DNA of 18,945 nt. Origin: CAYXVF01 sp964468125 (lineage in GTDB: Bacteria > Myxococcota > XYA12-FULL-58-9 > CAYXVF01). Below the pieces are notes generated by a model. That model did not search any database. It worked only from the letters and a program-made list of their open reading frames with translations, and had not been told where the DNA came from. The stretch covers positions 1-18,945 of the forward strand of contig CAYXVF010000114.1 in NCBI GenBank assembly GCA_964468125.1, given 5' to 3'. This document shows positions 1-7,475 of this stretch, one piece after another (the stretch's first letter is position 1; each line of letters opens with the position of its first letter). The position numbers and the translations under genes were made by a program.

Positions 1-114
1 ACCCGTCACCGGAGAGATCCGGAAAGCACCAACCGGTCGAACTTCACTGCCGATTTCCAACGCACGCCGAGCCAAAACCAATTGGGAATGGGGAATCGAT
101 TCGACACACCCGGG

Positions 115-1551
115 TCATTCTTCGGAGAGAGGGCGGGTGCCCCTGGGGCGGGACCGAGGCCGAATCGATCGTCGTGGCGCCGCGGGCTCGTCCGCCGCGG
201 CCGCTCGGAGCTGACCGAGCAGCTCGTGGTCTGGGAAGCCATCCGGCGGCCCCCATTGCGGGTTGCGTTGCTGGACGAGCTGAGTGGCGCGACGGGTAGC
301 GGGACCGATCATGGCATCGACCGTCGTGCCGACGAGCGCCTGAAACTCTTCTCGCTCCGCCCGGTTGAGGCCGGGTCGATGGAGCCAATCGGTTTCCACG
401 GGATTCCTCGAGAGCTCGGCGAAGAGCATGCCGGTCGCCCAGGCGTAGCTGTCCGATTGGTTGTAGGTCTTCAGTACGTCAAAGTTCTGAAACGCCGCGA
501 ACGCCGCGCCCTCGTGACCCTCGGGCAGCAAGATATTCGCACGCCATTCAGGGTCGCCATCGATCGTTACGCCCATCGTGCGAAGCTCGGCGACGGTGAG
601 CATTTCGTCGCCACGAAGATGCCCGCCTACGACGGTGTAGTCGAAGTCCTCCGGCAACTCAACGCGCGCGAGCACCGGTTGGCCGGAGACCCAGCCTGCT
701 TCGCGCAGGTAGTGGGCGGTGGAGGCGAGAGCGTCTGCGGGGTCGTCCCCGGTCAGGTCGATGTCGCCGTCCCCGTCTCCATCGACCGCGTGGTCGAAGA
801 AGGTGCTCGGCATGAACTGAGTGTGACCGTAGGCGCCTGCCCACCCACTGGGCGTTTCCCGAGCGTCGAGACCGACACTTGGGTTCGCGTGATGCGCCTG
901 GTCCAAGAGGAGCAGATCGCGGAGCTCGCGCGCGGCGAAGAGGGGGCGGGTTCCCCCCCAGGCCTGACTCGCGAGAGCCGCCACGCCGTCGCTTTGTCCA
1001 CGGATCCGCCCAAAGCTCGATTCCATGCCCCAGATCGCGGAGACCATTTCGCGCGGTACGCCGTCGAAGTCGCGGGGAGTGCCCGCCGCTTCCAACGCAT
1101 CGAGGCGCGAACGGCCGATTTCGAGCATCTGAGGTGAGAGGGGCATGCTCAGATATTCCGGAAGCGTCGCCTCGAATTCAGGCTGAGCGGAGTTTAGCGC
1201 GTTGACGCGGTCATTGTAGATGACGTGCTCGTTGTTCGGGCCGAAAACGCGGTCGAGCGTTTCCAACGTGACACCGGAGCGTTCGGCCAGGCCGCGGAAC
1301 TCGACGAGCCACTCCTCGAAGCTCTGATCCGGCTCGGGAGGCTTTGGAATAAAAGCGGCGCCTTCTGGCCGGCGCAAGCGCGGTCCGGGCGCGGCCGGGA
1401 GCGAGGCCGCGCGGGACGGCTCCGCCCCGAGCACGGTGTCTCCGTCTCCCGAGGCCGCCGGGGTGAGTGATTCGTTCCGACCTGTGGCGCCGTGGCCGTC
1501 GACGTGCGTCGGAAGGATCGTTCCATTCGAGGGTGCAACGCGATCTCCCAT
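115..1551 (-). CDS. Lytic murein transglycosylase, MltB/SLT_2 type, with C-terminal peptidoglycan-binding domain
   Basis: Predicted enzyme cleaving the MurNAc-GlcNAc bond of peptidoglycan with formation of 1,6-anhydroMurNAc. The 478-residue product has the family's catalytic segment WGMESSFG, with Glu177 as the likely acid/base. It is followed by GAYGHTQFMPST (239-250), the MltB-like QFMPS substrate-groove motif, a DGDGDGDIDL stretch (257-266) and an AHYL motif near 279. Residues about 398-455 resemble a PG_binding_1 domain (VDAMIGPATRRA). The tail is low-complexity and basic. The start is the first ATG after an in-frame TAA only three bases upstream, so the protein cannot be longer in this frame. 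The first 75 residues are polar, Pro/Ala-rich and contain no hydrophobic signal peptide or lipobox, which is odd for a periplasmic enzyme. It lies 63 bases downstream of the cysteine-rich gene on the same strand and may be co-transcribed with it. The family call is firm; the export route is unknown. Confidence 0.88.
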   Translation of the reverse strand: MGDRVAPSNGTILPTHVDGHGATGRNESLTPAASGDGDTVLGAEPSRAASLPAAPGPRLRRPEGAAFIPKPPEPDQSFEEWLVEFRGLAERSGVTLETLDRVFGPNNEHVIYNDRVNALNSAQPEFEATLPEYLSMPLSPQMLEIGRSRLDALEAAGTPRDFDGVPREMVSAIWGMESSFGRIRGQSDGVAALASQAWGGTRPLFAARELRDLLLLDQAHHANPSVGLDARETPSGWAGAYGHTQFMPSTFFDHAVDGDGDGDIDLTGDDPADALASTAHYLREAGWVSGQPVLARVELPEDFDYTVVGGHLRGDEMLTVAELRTMGVTIDGDPEWRANILLPEGHEGAAFAAFQNFDVLKTYNQSDSYAWATGMLFAELSRNPVETDWLHRPGLNRAEREEFQALVGTTVDAMIGPATRRATQLVQQRNPQWGPPDGFPDHELLGQLRAAAADEPAAPRRSIRPRSRPRGTRPLSEE

Positions 1552-1614
1552 CTCTTAGGCTTGTACACCGGAAAAGGGCGCTCGGCTGGAATTTGCCGAA
1601 ACCGCTCGGTACGC

Positions 1615-3705
1615 TCAGTAGACGCAGAACGACATGGAATAGACCGGGTCGCCGGCGGCGTCGGTGACGGTGACCGGGCCGCAGGACTGGCTCGCGAGCG
1701 CGCCGGTGCAATCGGCGTTGCTGCCGCAGGGCTCGGTGCAGATCCCGCTCACGCACCACCAGCTCGCACACTCGCCGTCGCCCGTGCAGGACTGACCGTT
1801 GGCCTTGGATCCGCCCGTGCCGGACCGGCACACGGGAGTCCAGTCTCGTTCGTCGCTACCGTTTCGGATCGTCGCCCACGGTAGGCAGGTCTCGCTCAAC
1901 TCGCAGTCGGAGCTCGTCCGACAGTGGTTGGCACACTGGCCATTGCAGGTGCCTCCGAGCCCGCAGTCGCCGCTGTCGTCGCAGGGGTTGCCGCTGTTGC
2001 TGCAGAAGCCGGTGCACACTCCGCTGTCGCACTCCAGATTGCTCGTGCAGGAGGCTCCCGCGGGTAGGTAAGTCGTCGTGTCGCTCGCGACGCAGGCGTG
2101 ATAGCCGCTCGAAACGTTATTGCCGTCGAGCACCGCGAAGCACACTTCGCCAGCGGTGCAGTCGCGGTTCGCCATGCACGCGCGCGAGCACACTCCGCCG
2201 TTCTGACAAAAAGAAGTCTGACAGCTATTGCTGACCGCCGAACAAGCGCCTCCGGGAGCGGTGGTGAACGGCGACCCAGGGGTCGTTTGCGCCAGCTGCT
2301 CGGCGGTGACACAGAACTTCGAGCCGTCGAAGGCCCCGGAGGCAAAATCGTAGCAGGCCATTCCCGTCGGGCAGTCGTCGTCCCCGCCTTTGCCATTCCC
2401 GACGCAGGCACGCGAGCATTTGGACTGCCCACCCACGGTGATGCAGAAGCTTCCGTCCGCGCAGGTTGGGCTCGAGGGATTGCATGCTCCGCCGAGTGGC
2501 GTGCTTCCGCCGGTGCCTCCTCCGGGTGGCGTACCGTCGCCCGCGTCCGGGGTGCATGCGCCGTCCGTGCAGATGAAGCCGGCGTTGCATTGGCCGCTCT
2601 TGGTGCAGGCGCTACAGGACCCGGCGCTGCACACCTGGCCGTTGGTGCAATCGGCGTTGCTGGCGCAGCCGGTCGAGGCGGGAGCTTCGCAGACGCCATC
2701 GTTGCATTGCTCGCCCGGGCGGCAGGTCGAGTTGGTCGTGCATTCGCCGCAGTGACCGTTTCCCCAGCAGCCCTGGCCGGGCGCGCATTCGCTCGCGTTG
2801 ACGCACTCCGCGGGGCCGCACTGCCCGGTGGTCACGTCGCAGATCTTCGGGCCACCGAAGATGTCCCCCAGATCCGTGCACATCACGTCCGAGTAGCAGG
2901 GGCTGCAGGTGCCGATCCAGCAGGCAAAGTTGCCCGTGCAGTCCGTGCGCGACTCACACTCCGCGCCGCTGTTGCCGCCGCCTCCACCGCCGCTGCTGCT
3001 GCGACGACAGACGCCGTTGGTGCAGGTGCGTCCCACACCGCATTGCCCGCTGTTTGCGCAGGGCTCGCAACGACCGCTTACCGTGTTGCAGATGTTGCCG
3101 TAGGGATCGCAGTCGCGCTGACTCTGGCAAAAGGGGCTGCCTCCATCGGTGACGACGCACTGATTGCCACGACAGGATTCCCCCTCGCGGCAGTCGCTGT
3201 TGACGGCGCAGGGGAGACACTGTCCGCGCACGCAGACCTGACCGTTGCAGTCGACGCTGCTGGTGCACGAACCGCCGACCGCGCCCCCGCCTCCGCCGTC
3301 CGAGGAGGCGCCGCAGGTGCCATTGCCGAGGCAAACTTCACCGCGAGGGCATTGCGCGTTGGTGAGACACTCGACGCAGCGTTGCGTGCCGAATTGGCAG
3401 TACTGGCCACCGGGGCAGTCGTCGAGGTTGGTGCAGCTCGTGCTGCCGCTGGAGCCGCTGCTGCAAAAGCCACCTAGGCAGGCCTGCCCGGGCTCGCAGT
3501 CGAGTTGCGTTCTGCACGAGACGCCTTGGTTCGATGACGCAGTTCGCGACGCGCAAACGCCCGCGGAGCTGCACACGTAGCCCGCGCCGCAGTCAGAGGC
3601 GATTTCGCAGGGGGTTTGGTCCGCGCGGGAGCCGCCACCGCACGATGCGCCGGCGAGAGAGATCCCGCCCAGGAGGAGACAAAAAGAAATACTGCGGTCG
3701 AACAT
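1615..3705 (-). CDS. Secreted, probably lipid-anchored protein of tandem four-cysteine modules
   Basis: A 696-residue cysteine-rich protein of unknown function. I chose the ATG at 3705 because GAGG lies five bases upstream and because it directly precedes a signal peptide (MFDRSISFC..LAGASC). An in-frame ATG at 3819 would add 38 polar residues ahead of this signal. Cys22 follows the hydrophobic stretch, but the lipobox is imperfect (Gly at -3), so signal peptidase I cleavage is an alternative. Residues 33-384 hold about fourteen modules of roughly 20 residues with the pattern C-x5-(D/Q/E/T)-C-x(3-5)-C-x(3-6)-C, interrupted by Gly-rich linkers (about 136-145, 237-247, 389-406). Residues about 407-696 hold four longer, less regular cysteine modules, and the protein ends in SFCVY. 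Such proteins are frequent in myxobacteria, generally without known function. It is probably disulfide-bonded outside the cytoplasm. The ORF is intact, with no frameshift seen. Confidence 0.85.
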   Translation of the reverse strand: MFDRSISFCLLLGGISLAGASCGGGSRADQTPCEIASDCGAGYVCSSAGVCASRTASSNQGVSCRTQLDCEPGQACLGGFCSSGSSGSTSCTNLDDCPGGQYCQFGTQRCVECLTNAQCPRGEVCLGNGTCGASSDGGGGGAVGGSCTSSVDCNGQVCVRGQCLPCAVNSDCREGESCRGNQCVVTDGGSPFCQSQRDCDPYGNICNTVSGRCEPCANSGQCGVGRTCTNGVCRRSSSGGGGGGNSGAECESRTDCTGNFACWIGTCSPCYSDVMCTDLGDIFGGPKICDVTTGQCGPAECVNASECAPGQGCWGNGHCGECTTNSTCRPGEQCNDGVCEAPASTGCASNADCTNGQVCSAGSCSACTKSGQCNAGFICTDGACTPDAGDGTPPGGGTGGSTPLGGACNPSSPTCADGSFCITVGGQSKCSRACVGNGKGGDDDCPTGMACYDFASGAFDGSKFCVTAEQLAQTTPGSPFTTAPGGACSAVSNSCQTSFCQNGGVCSRACMANRDCTAGEVCFAVLDGNNVSSGYHACVASDTTTYLPAGASCTSNLECDSGVCTGFCSNSGNPCDDSGDCGLGGTCNGQCANHCRTSSDCELSETCLPWATIRNGSDERDWTPVCRSGTGGSKANGQSCTGDGECASWWCVSGICTEPCGSNADCTGALASQSCGPVTVTDAAGDPVYSMSFCVY

Positions 3706-3709
3706 CGTG

Positions 3710-3714
3710 ACCTC
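3710..3714 (-). promoter_or_regulatory. Ribosome binding site deciding the start of the cysteine-module gene
   Basis: On the minus strand GAGGT lies about four to five bases before the ATG at 3705. No comparable site precedes the in-frame ATG at 3819, which supports the shorter protein beginning with its signal peptide. Confidence 0.55.
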
Positions 3715-3863
3715 ATGGTCCACGTGTTTCCACGCGGATAGCTGCGCTGCGTTTGGCTTGGCGTCTCGAGAAAATCGCCGCGGGGGACCCCGGGGATCAC
3801 TAGAGTGTATCGGCGTCAACCGGAGTGGTGGTCACAAAAAATGCGCTTCTCCGGTGCTTTTGG

Positions 3864-3886
3864 GGCCCGGCGGGGGCGCGCCGGCC
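3864..3886. repeat. GC-rich inverted repeat in the divergent intergenic region
   Basis: GGCC-C-GGCG (3864-3872) faces CGCCGGCC (3879-3886) across a six-base GGGGCG spacer. It could form an eight-base-pair stem with one bulged C. It sits in the 293-base region between the divergent cysteine-module gene and pepA, about 112 bases before the pepA start. It could be a 5' leader structure or an operator, or simply a product of high GC. The rest of the intergenic region (3706-3998) shows no convincing sigma-70 promoter pair by eye. Confidence 0.35.
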
Positions 3887-3987
3887 TTGCCAACCCCCAA
3901 GCTGCGGCGATACAGAGGGGCCCGATTTATCGACAGATTCACCCGAACCGAGCATTCCGGCGGTCCACGAGAGCCCGATCGCCCACC

Positions 3988-3993
3988 AGGGAG
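3988..3993 (+). promoter_or_regulatory. Ribosome binding site of pepA
   Basis: AGGGAG five bases before the ATG at 3999. It selects this start over the in-frame ATG at 3825, whose extra 58 residues are basic, Pro-rich and unlike the M17 family N-terminus. Confidence 0.6.
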
Positions 3994-3998
3994 TCCAC

Positions 3999-5486
3999 AT
4001 GCAAATCGTCGTTCACAGCGGAGTTTCCAGCACGGCCAATGTCGACCTCATCGTCGTCGGAGTGTTGAACGGAAGGCTGAAGGCCCCGGAAGTGGCGGAG
4101 CTGAACAAAGCGCTCGACGGCGCCCTCGACAGCGCGGTGAAAGAAGAAGACTTCAAAGGCGCGGAAGGGTCGACCCTCACGCTCAATACCCTCGGCCAGA
4201 TCAAGGCGAAACGCGTGGTCCTCGCCGGTATGGGCGAGCCCGCTGATTACGCGCGCACCGTGTTCGAGCTCGCCGGTCGAGCGGTCCGCATTGGCAACTC
4301 GGTGGCCGCTAAGCAGGTGCTGGTCGTGCTCCCGAAGACCGAAGAAGAGCTCGACTCGGTGATGCAAAACGTCGGGCGCGGAGGTGCGCTGGGTGCCTAT
4401 CGCTTTGATCAGTTTCTGAGCGACAAAGGCCGGAAAGCCAGTGTCAGCAAGCTTCACGTCAACCTGGGCGAAAACGGCGAAGCGAACGCGTCGCTGAAGA
4501 ATGCGATGAAGAAGGGCGAAATCGTCGCGTCGGGCGTCTCCGTAGCGCGGGACCTCGTCAACTTGCCTCCGGAAGATCTCTATCCCGACTCCTACGCTAA
4601 GCGAGCCCAGGCGGAGGGCAAGAAGCACGGCTTCACCGTCAAAGTGCACGACCACAATGCACTCAAGCGCATGAACATGGGCATGCTTCTCGCCGTGGGG
4701 CGCGGCAGCACACGTCCCCCGCGTCTCGTGCACATGACCTACACGCCGAAAGGCGCGAGCGCGAAGACGCCGTCGATCGCCCTCGTCGGCAAGGGCGTGA
4801 CCTTTGATTCGGGCGGCTACAGCCTGAAGCCCTCGGCGGCAATGCTCGACATGAAGGTCGACATGGGGGGCGCGGCTTCTGTGCTCGGGACCATGATCGC
4901 GATCTCGAAGCTCAAGCCCAAGATCAAGGTGCATGGTATCGCGGCCCTGGCAGAGAACCTCGTGTCCGGCAACGCCTACAAGCTCGGTGACGTTCTGAAG
5001 TCGGCGAACGGCAAGACGGTCGAGATCAACAACACGGACGCCGAAGGTCGTTTGTGCCTCGGCGATGCACTGCACTACGCAAACGGTCTCGAGCCCGACC
5101 AAGTGATCGATCTGGCGACGCTCACCGGTGCCATCATCGTGGCCCTCGGACCCTACACCGTGGGTGTCTTCTCCAACGACGACGCGATGGCGAATGGCCT
5201 CGTAGACACGAGCGCTCGCATGGGCGAGTCCTTCTGGCACATGCCGCTGAACCCACGTCTGAAGGAGCAGCTCAAGAGCGACATCGCGGACATGCGCAAC
5301 ACGGGCAAGCGCGAAGGGGGCTCGATCACCGCGGCCCTCTTTCTCAGCGAGTTCATCGGCGATGTGAAGAAGTGGGCGCACTTGGACATTGCGGGACCGG
5401 TCACGAGCGAGCAGGATGCAGGAGCGACGGTGAAGGGTGGCACCGGGATCGCGGTCGCCACCCTGATCGACTACATCACCGGCTGA
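3999..5486 (+). CDS. pepA: Leucyl aminopeptidase, M17 family
   Basis: Di-metal cytosolic exopeptidase that removes N-terminal residues (typically Leu) from peptides, completing intracellular peptide breakdown. The 495-residue product has the full M17 active-site set at family spacing: Lys255 and Asp260 in VGKGVTFDSGG, Lys267, Asp278 in MKVDMGGA, and Asp337/Glu339/Arg341 in the signature NTDAEGRL (335-342). The N-terminal macro-like domain spans about 1-160 and the peptidase domain about 165-490. The length is typical. The start was chosen from the AGGGAG ribosome binding site and agreement with the family N-terminus. It is the first of five closely spaced plus-strand genes; the next begins about 31 bases after its stop. 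Some M17 enzymes also bind DNA (E. coli PepA), but nothing here tests that. The family is certain and the exact peptide preference is unknown. Confidence 0.96.
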   Translation: MQIVVHSGVSSTANVDLIVVGVLNGRLKAPEVAELNKALDGALDSAVKEEDFKGAEGSTLTLNTLGQIKAKRVVLAGMGEPADYARTVFELAGRAVRIGNSVAAKQVLVVLPKTEEELDSVMQNVGRGGALGAYRFDQFLSDKGRKASVSKLHVNLGENGEANASLKNAMKKGEIVASGVSVARDLVNLPPEDLYPDSYAKRAQAEGKKHGFTVKVHDHNALKRMNMGMLLAVGRGSTRPPRLVHMTYTPKGASAKTPSIALVGKGVTFDSGGYSLKPSAAMLDMKVDMGGAASVLGTMIAISKLKPKIKVHGIAALAENLVSGNAYKLGDVLKSANGKTVEINNTDAEGRLCLGDALHYANGLEPDQVIDLATLTGAIIVALGPYTVGVFSNDDAMANGLVDTSARMGESFWHMPLNPRLKEQLKSDIADMRNTGKREGGSITAALFLSEFIGDVKKWAHLDIAGPVTSEQDAGATVKGGTGIAVATLIDYITG

Positions 5487-5517
5487 AGCAGGCGGGGAGC
5501 GCGAGCGTTTGGGGCCG

Positions 5518-6321
5518 ATGCGTTGGGAAGAGCTGCTGGACGAAGCTGAGCGATTGTGGCGTGACGGTAAGCACCACGACGCGCTCCAGTTGGTCGACAA
5601 GGCGGCCCTCGCCTCGGAGGATGGACGCTACCACGCAGCGCTGCTGCGCGGTGATGTCCTGCTCGATCTCGGCGATCCTCTCGGCGCCTTGTCCAGTTAC
5701 GAGTCCGTCGCCGATCCGATGACTCCCGACCCAGACGTCGACGCCGCCCGTGGAATAGCACTCTTCGAGCTCGCTCGATTTCCCGAGGCGGACAACGCCC
5801 TGCGCTCCGCGGTCCGCGGGCGCCCCGATTTGGCCGAGGCACACTACACTCTCGCCTTGCTCTACGAGCTCCTCGGAAACGGACGCGAGGCGGAGCATTT
5901 TCGAATCGCACGCAAGCTCGCGCCCGATCAGTTTCCCATCGGCGCGCAGATGAGCCGTGAGGATTTCGAGCGCTGCATTCAAGACGCGGTGATGGAGCTA
6001 CCGCTCACGGTTCAGAAAGCGATCGAGGGGATCCCTGTCCTGGTGCAGGAGCTGCCCCACCCGGACGACCTGAAGGAGTCCGTGCCGCCCGTGTCGCCGC
6101 GGTGCCTGGGCCTGTTCGTCGGTCTGTCGCCGCGAATGGAGTCCGTTCTCGATGGGGCGAGCGAGCAGCAGCCGGTGATCCTGCTCTTCAAGCGCAATCT
6201 CGAGCGGGCCTGCGACAGCGAGGACCAGCTGGTGGACGAAATCAAGCTCACCGTGCTGCACGAGGTCGGGCACGCCCTCGGACTGTCTGAGGAGCAGCTC
6301 GCGGAGAGAGGACTGGATTGA
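5518..6321 (+). CDS. TPR-repeat protein with C-terminal zincin-like metallopeptidase domain (Zincin_1/PF06262-like)
   Basis: The 267-residue product has two parts. Residues about 1-135 form helical TPR-like repeats (GKHHDALQLVDKA, GDPLGALSSYESV, ARFPEADNALRSA, GNGREAEHFRIAR). Residues about 140-267 resemble the small Zincin_1 family and end in LHEVGHALGLSEEQL, with the zinc-ligand motif HEVGH at 248-252 and acidic residues just after as candidate third ligands. No signal peptide is seen, so it is probably cytoplasmic. Substrates of this family are not well established. Zincin_1 proteins are often short single domains, so the N-terminal TPR fusion may provide partner binding. The start is either this ATG or TTG at 5509, three codons earlier, which sits at better distance from GGGGAG (5494-5499). 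The gene follows pepA by about 31 bases and probably shares its transcript. Confidence 0.82.
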   Translation: MRWEELLDEAERLWRDGKHHDALQLVDKAALASEDGRYHAALLRGDVLLDLGDPLGALSSYESVADPMTPDPDVDAARGIALFELARFPEADNALRSAVRGRPDLAEAHYTLALLYELLGNGREAEHFRIARKLAPDQFPIGAQMSREDFERCIQDAVMELPLTVQKAIEGIPVLVQELPHPDDLKESVPPVSPRCLGLFVGLSPRMESVLDGASEQQPVILLFKRNLERACDSEDQLVDEIKLTVLHEVGHALGLSEEQLAERGLD

Positions 6322-6337
6322 CGCGCTGAGTCGGTTG

Positions 6338-6343
6338 TAGAGT
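6338..6343 (+). promoter_or_regulatory. Possible -10 element before the small cysteine lipoprotein gene
   Basis: TAGAGT resembles a sigma-70 -10 box and ends 33 bases before the ATG at 6376. TTGACG (6318-6323) upstream resembles a -35 box, but the spacing is only 14 bases, shorter than usual. It might start an internal transcript inside the five-gene cluster. Confidence 0.2.
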
Positions 6344-6375
6344 GCGGAAACGCAAGTCACCCCCTGGAGGTTCTC

Positions 6376-6594
6376 ATGCTTCGCGCTCTCACGGTCATCG
6401 CTTTTGCCTCGTCCCTCTTCGTCGCGTGCGGCGGTTCCATGTCCGGAAAGCTCGGCAACGCCGCCTGCGAAACGGGATGTGACGAGGCGAAGAGCAAGTG
6501 CGTCGAGGAATGTGCGGAAGAGGCGGACGCCACGGCCTGTCAGCTCGCGTGCGACGAGGCCAAGAGCAAGTGCGTCTCTGACTGCAAAAAATGA
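6376..6594 (+). CDS. Small cysteine-patterned lipoprotein with a duplicated helix (Cx3C-x6-Cx3C twice)
   Basis: A 72-residue protein with a strong GGAGG ribosome binding site five bases before its ATG. Residues 1-17 are a lipoprotein-type signal peptide ending ..SLFVAC, with Cys18 as the likely lipidated residue; Phe at -3 is slightly off consensus. The mature part contains two near-identical 17-residue units (30-46 and 54-70) sharing AC-x3-CDEAKSKCV-x2-C. Cysteines fall at 31, 35, 42, 46 and 55, 59, 66, 70. In an alpha helix each set of four lies on one face, and the two sets are mirror-symmetric, so an antiparallel hairpin could form four disulfide rungs. Metal binding is the alternative. 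I do not recognise a named family. Its TGA overlaps the ATG of the next gene (ATGA), implying coupled translation with the alpha/beta hydrolase. Confidence 0.8.
   Translation: MLRALTVIAFASSLFVACGGSMSGKLGNAACETGCDEAKSKCVEECAEEADATACQLACDEAKSKCVSDCKK
6463..6585 (+). repeat. Internal duplication coding for two cysteine helices
   Basis: Two 51-base units (6463-6513 and 6535-6585) encode AC-x3-CDEAKSKCV-x2-C. The central seven codons give the identical peptide DEAKSKC with only a few synonymous changes, while the x positions have diverged. This indicates an old in-frame duplication under selection for the cysteine positions. Confidence 0.7.
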
Positions 6595-7475
6595 AAGAAC
6601 ACGAGCGCTTCGTCACTTCGATTGACGGGCAGCGGATCTTCAGCACCGAGGTTGGGGAAGGGCCCGCTGTCCTTCTGTGCGACGGCCTCGGTTGCGACGG
6701 CTATATTTGGCGCGATCTACGCCCGGCGCTGGCGCGCGACCATCGTGTCATTCATTGGCACTACCGAGGGCACGGCAAGTCCGACCCTCCCCGGCGTTGG
6801 GAGCTTTTGGACGTCCCCGCATTGATCCGCGACATGCTCGCCGTCCTCGACGACTACGAGGTCGAGCGCTGCGCCATGGTTGGCCACTCCATGGGCGTGC
6901 AGGTGATTCTACAGGCGGTGGTCGATCATTCGGAGCGTTTCGACGCATTGATCCCCATCTGCGGCAGCTACGGCCGGCCCCTCGACACCTTTCGTGGGAC
7001 CGACACGATGCTGCACGTGTTGCCGCTGCTCTTGGGGGTCAGCGACCGCTTTACCCAAGTGGGGCAACGGCTCTGGAGCTTGGTCAATGAGTGGCCACTC
7101 GCACAGGAGCTCGCGCGGCAGAGTGAGATGAACGCAGCGAATGTCGCGATGGAGGCGGTGCAGCCTTATTTCGAGCATCTCGCGGGCATGGACATTCGCG
7201 TGTTTCTACGGACTCTCTCCTACCTCCGTGATCACTCGGTGGAAGGGGCCCTAGACCAGATTCACGTTCCCACCCTGGTCATCGCCGGTGAGCACGATAC
7301 CTTTACACCCGTATGGCTGTCGCGAAAGATGGCGCGAATGATCCCCAACGCCGAGCTCCTGGTGGTGCCCGATGGCACGCACGTCGCACCGCTGGAGGAG
7401 CCGGCCCTGGTGGAGGAGCACGTGCTCGCTTTTCTGGCTTCGGTCTTCGATGCGAGGACGAGCGCCGCACGATGA
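6591..7475 (+). CDS. Alpha/beta hydrolase
   Basis: A 294-residue alpha/beta-hydrolase-fold protein with no signal peptide, so probably cytoplasmic. The catalytic triad is readable: nucleophile Ser100 in VGHSMG (97-102), Asp236 in GEHDTFTP, and His264 in DGTHVAP. The oxyanion-hole loop is CDGLG (30-34), where many relatives have HGxG. The motif HYRGHGKSD (57-65) after strand 4 is typical of esterase, lactonase and haloperoxidase-like members. Residues about 125-215 form the helical lid that sets substrate choice, so the substrate cannot be read from sequence. The gene overlaps the lipoprotein stop at its 5' end and the outer-membrane protein start at its 3' end, each by ATGA, which argues for coupled expression of all three. 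Confidence 0.9.
   Translation: MKEHERFVTSIDGQRIFSTEVGEGPAVLLCDGLGCDGYIWRDLRPALARDHRVIHWHYRGHGKSDPPRRWELLDVPALIRDMLAVLDDYEVERCAMVGHSMGVQVILQAVVDHSERFDALIPICGSYGRPLDTFRGTDTMLHVLPLLLGVSDRFTQVGQRLWSLVNEWPLAQELARQSEMNAANVAMEAVQPYFEHLAGMDIRVFLRTLSYLRDHSVEGALDQIHVPTLVIAGEHDTFTPVWLSRKMARMIPNAELLVVPDGTHVAPLEEPALVEEHVLAFLASVFDARTSAAR

Noticed and set aside
1..114. Short open frames at the left edge
   Set aside because: They run antisense or out of frame into the transglycosylase region and have no support; I see nothing definite in these 114 bases.
82..1137. Long plus-strand open frame of 351 codons
   Set aside because: It is antisense to the lytic transglycosylase, whose catalytic motifs are intact; the plus-strand product has no recognisable domain. 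High GC leaves antisense frames open.
2098..3477. Plus-strand Ala-rich open frame of 459 codons
   Set aside because: It is the antisense of the cysteine-module gene; Ala/Val/Arg richness follows from reading Cys/Gly codons backwards. No family features or ribosome binding site.
3825..3998. N-terminal extension of pepA from an upstream ATG
   Set aside because: The 58 extra residues are unlike the family, while a good AGGGAG site lies before the ATG at 3999.
3939..5600. Minus-strand open frame of 553 codons
   Set aside because: It is antisense to pepA, which has the complete M17 signature. The product is His/Arg/Val-rich without domains.
7313..7471. Earlier start of the outer-membrane protein inside the hydrolase gene
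   Set aside because: The extension is Gly/Arg-rich shadow sequence of the hydrolase, and would bury the signal peptide that starts at 7472.
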